Shown here: in pieces, positions 13,942 to 15,590 of the stretch
Numbering within the stretch: position 1 is the first letter of the stretch
Layout of the letters: each line of letters opens with the position of its first letter
NCBI GenBank assembly: GCA_009885605.1
Contig: VFKK01000304.1
Coordinates: 1-15,590 of the forward strand
Length of the DNA: 15,590 nucleotides
Origin: Cyclobacteriaceae bacterium
Lineage (GTDB): Bacteria; Bacteroidota; Bacteroidia; Cytophagales; Cyclobacteriaceae
Direction of reading: 5' to 3'
Notes under the pieces: model-generated
Database searches by the model: none
Told to the model about the DNA's origin: nothing
What the model saw: the letters and a program-made list of their open reading frames with translations, nothing else
Program-made: the position numbers and the translations under genes

Positions 13942-15590
13942 ATGAACCGTTTCAAATTTCCGCTGACCTTTTTAATGGGTCTTTTTTTGATTTTCGGATG
14001 CAACGCACCGGAAGAAAAACTAATCCCTGATTCTGAGATCAATGCATGGTTTGATGCAGAGTATGAAGAACTTCTTCAAATGAGTCCCTTGCAACTGACC
14101 ACACAGGGAAGAAAAGATCGGTATAGTGAAATCGATGATATGAGCGAGTCAGCAGAGGATAAGCGTCTGGCCTGGATGGAAGCAAGTGTCAAAGAAATGA
14201 AGGAGAATTTTGACTCAAGTGCCCTGAGTCCCGAGGCAAAAATTTCCTTTGACCTTTGGGAATATCAATACGAGATGGAAAAAAGAGACGTGGAATTCAG
14301 AAGAAAGAACTACGTTTTCAATCAAATGGGAGGAATTCATACGATGATCCCCAACATGCTGATCAACTTCCATAAAGTAGATGAGCCGGCTGATATGACT
14401 GCTCTTGTCTCCCGAATCAATGAATCGGGCAGAGCAATCCGCCAACTTCTGGAAAGAGCAAAATTGCAGACACAAGCGGGAATTCGCCCTCCAAAGTTTG
14501 CCTATGAATATGTAATCAAGCAGTCTAACTCCCTGATTCAGGGACAACCATTTTCCGAAGGAAAGGAAAGTGCTCCGCTTTGGACCGATGCTCTCGGCAA
14601 GATTGAAAAATTGGAAAAAGACGGGAAAATCACTGCGGAGCAAGCAGAGGAATTCAGAGGAAATGCCAAAGAATCCCTTCTTACCAACTTCAAACCTGCG
14701 TATGAAGAACTGATCGCCTGGCTGGAATCTGAGTTGCCCAATCTGGAAGAAAAACCTACCGGAGTAAGCCGACATGAAAATGGAGCAGCCTTCTATGCAC
14801 ACAAGCTTAAAACCTCCACCACCACAGACTTGAGTGCGGAAGAAATTCACGAGATCGGATTGAATGAAGTCAAAAGAATTCAACAGGAAATGCTTGCAAT
14901 CAAAGATCAGGTTGGATTTGAGGGAGATTTGCAGGCATTTTTCAAATATGTCAACAGTGATCCTCAATTCTTTTTTCCAAATACTGACGAAGGAAGACAA
15001 GCCTATCTGGATGAATCGACAAAGTATCTGGACAATATAAAAACAAAGTTGCCTGACTATTTCGGGCTTTTGCCAAAAGCTGATTTAGTCGTAAAACGAG
15101 TGGAAGCTTTTCGAGAGCAAGACGGTGCACCCCAGCATTACAATCAGGGAACACCTGATGGCTCACGTCCGGGCACCTATTATGTTCACCTTTCGGACAT
15201 AAATGCAATGCCCAAAACTACTATGGAAGGAGTTGCTTACCATGAAGGAAATCCTGGTCATCATATGCAGGTTTCGATTGCCCAGGAATTAGAATCTGTT
15301 CCAAAGTTCAGAACTCAATTGGGATTCAATGCCTATTCGGAGGGCTGGGCATTGTATTCAGAGATTTTGGCAAAGGAAATGGGTGGGTATCAAAATCCCT
15401 ATTACGATTTTGGTCGATTGGTGAACGAAATCTGGAGAGCCATTCGATTGGTAGTAGACACCGGAATCCATGCCAAAGGCTGGACAGAGGCCGATGCGAT
15501 TAAGTATTTTTCAGAAAACTCTTCCATTGCCCCCGGAGCCATTCAAGCAGAAGTGCGACGATATATGGTCATCCCGGGACAAGCCACAGG
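13942..15590 (+). CDS. DUF885-family metallopeptidase-like lipoprotein (partial)
   Basis: The frame runs from the ATG at 13942 off the right edge: 549 codons, out of roughly 590-600 expected, so only the C-terminus is missing. Residues 1-20 are a lipoprotein signal (MNRFKFPLTFLMGLFLIFGC) with the lipidated Cys20. The mature part is the DUF885 domain. The zinc-binding motif HEGNPGHH is at 434-441 after TTMEGVAY, with a supporting Glu467 in YSEGWALYSE. The RPGTYYVHL strand lies ahead of it and VRRYMVIPGQAT at the edge. The family is thought to be zinc-dependent carboxypeptidase-like, but few members are characterised. It would be anchored in the envelope facing the periplasm or outside. It has its own 100-base upstream gap with no promoter that I can name confidently. 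Confidence 0.9.
   Translation, partial: MNRFKFPLTFLMGLFLIFGCNAPEEKLIPDSEINAWFDAEYEELLQMSPLQLTTQGRKDRYSEIDDMSESAEDKRLAWMEASVKEMKENFDSSALSPEAKISFDLWEYQYEMEKRDVEFRRKNYVFNQMGGIHTMIPNMLINFHKVDEPADMTALVSRINESGRAIRQLLERAKLQTQAGIRPPKFAYEYVIKQSNSLIQGQPFSEGKESAPLWTDALGKIEKLEKDGKITAEQAEEFRGNAKESLLTNFKPAYEELIAWLESELPNLEEKPTGVSRHENGAAFYAHKLKTSTTTDLSAEEIHEIGLNEVKRIQQEMLAIKDQVGFEGDLQAFFKYVNSDPQFFFPNTDEGRQAYLDESTKYLDNIKTKLPDYFGLLPKADLVVKRVEAFREQDGAPQHYNQGTPDGSRPGTYYVHLSDINAMPKTTMEGVAYHEGNPGHHMQVSIAQELESVPKFRTQLGFNAYSEGWALYSEILAKEMGGYQNPYYDFGRLVNEIWRAIRLVVDTGIHAKGWTEADAIKYFSENSSIAPGAIQAEVRRYMVIPGQAT

Noticed and set aside
14215..15000. Long minus-strand frame of 261 codons opposite the DUF885 gene.
   Set aside because: Antisense shadow; the plus strand carries a continuous DUF885 protein with its zinc motif.
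1..15590. Search for CRISPR arrays, phage genes or a defence operon.
   Set aside because: No regularly spaced direct repeats, no Cas, toxin-antitoxin, restriction or structural phage proteins were seen on either strand.

Overview
The window most likely comes from a member of the Bacteroidota, probably of the Cytophagales/Cyclobacteriaceae type. This is inferred from protein flavour (KGG-type, DUF6496 and dodecin stress proteins, Tat-exported GH116, two short lipoprotein signals), the near absence of Shine-Dalgarno sequences, and two TAnnTTTG-like -7 promoter elements ahead of purH and mltG. No rRNA or tRNA gene is present to fix the taxon.

Left part (1 to about 8630) is an AT-rich accessory stretch. 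On the minus strand lies a decaying cluster of small stress-type genes. It holds a KGG-motif protein (27-329), a dodecin relic with two in-frame stops (409-609) and a DUF6496 relic split by a one-base deletion (646-803). After a poorly coding stretch and a 15-bp perfect hairpin (1280-1320) comes an unrecognised 100-residue helical protein. It is followed by a complete IS256-family insertion sequence (1675-3045) with matching ends and a perfect 9-bp target duplication. Next is a gene-free but strongly structured segment (3055-3440).

Two cargo genes follow: a lipoprotein of the RbsD/FucU sugar-mutarotase fold (3482-4084) and a Tat-exported GH116 beta-glycosidase (4098-6857). They sit 13 bases apart and end at a clear hairpin terminator. 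Together they look like a small export-side glycan unit: a glycosidase that would release a sugar and a mutarotase-like lipoprotein that could handle its anomers. Downstream are a small membrane-protein gene broken at a T run (7020-7441), a zinc-ribbon plus RNA-polymerase-alpha-CTD-like protein (7598-7936), and an overlapping DUF2200 gene (7914-8279).

Right part (8627 to end) is ordinary chromosomal housekeeping. purH (IMP synthesis) converges on a minus-strand pair, a Nudix hydrolase overlapping a YciO/Sua5-family gene. Divergently from these runs a tight plus-strand series: mltG (peptidoglycan lytic transglycosylase), a hotdog thioesterase and a YihY/BrkB membrane protein. A DUF885-family metallopeptidase-like lipoprotein follows and runs off the right edge.

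I did not find a defence system, CRISPR array or prophage. The least ordinary points are the RbsD-like lipoprotein beside a Tat GH116 enzyme, the cluster of dying stress genes, and the structured RNA-like segment beside the insertion sequence.
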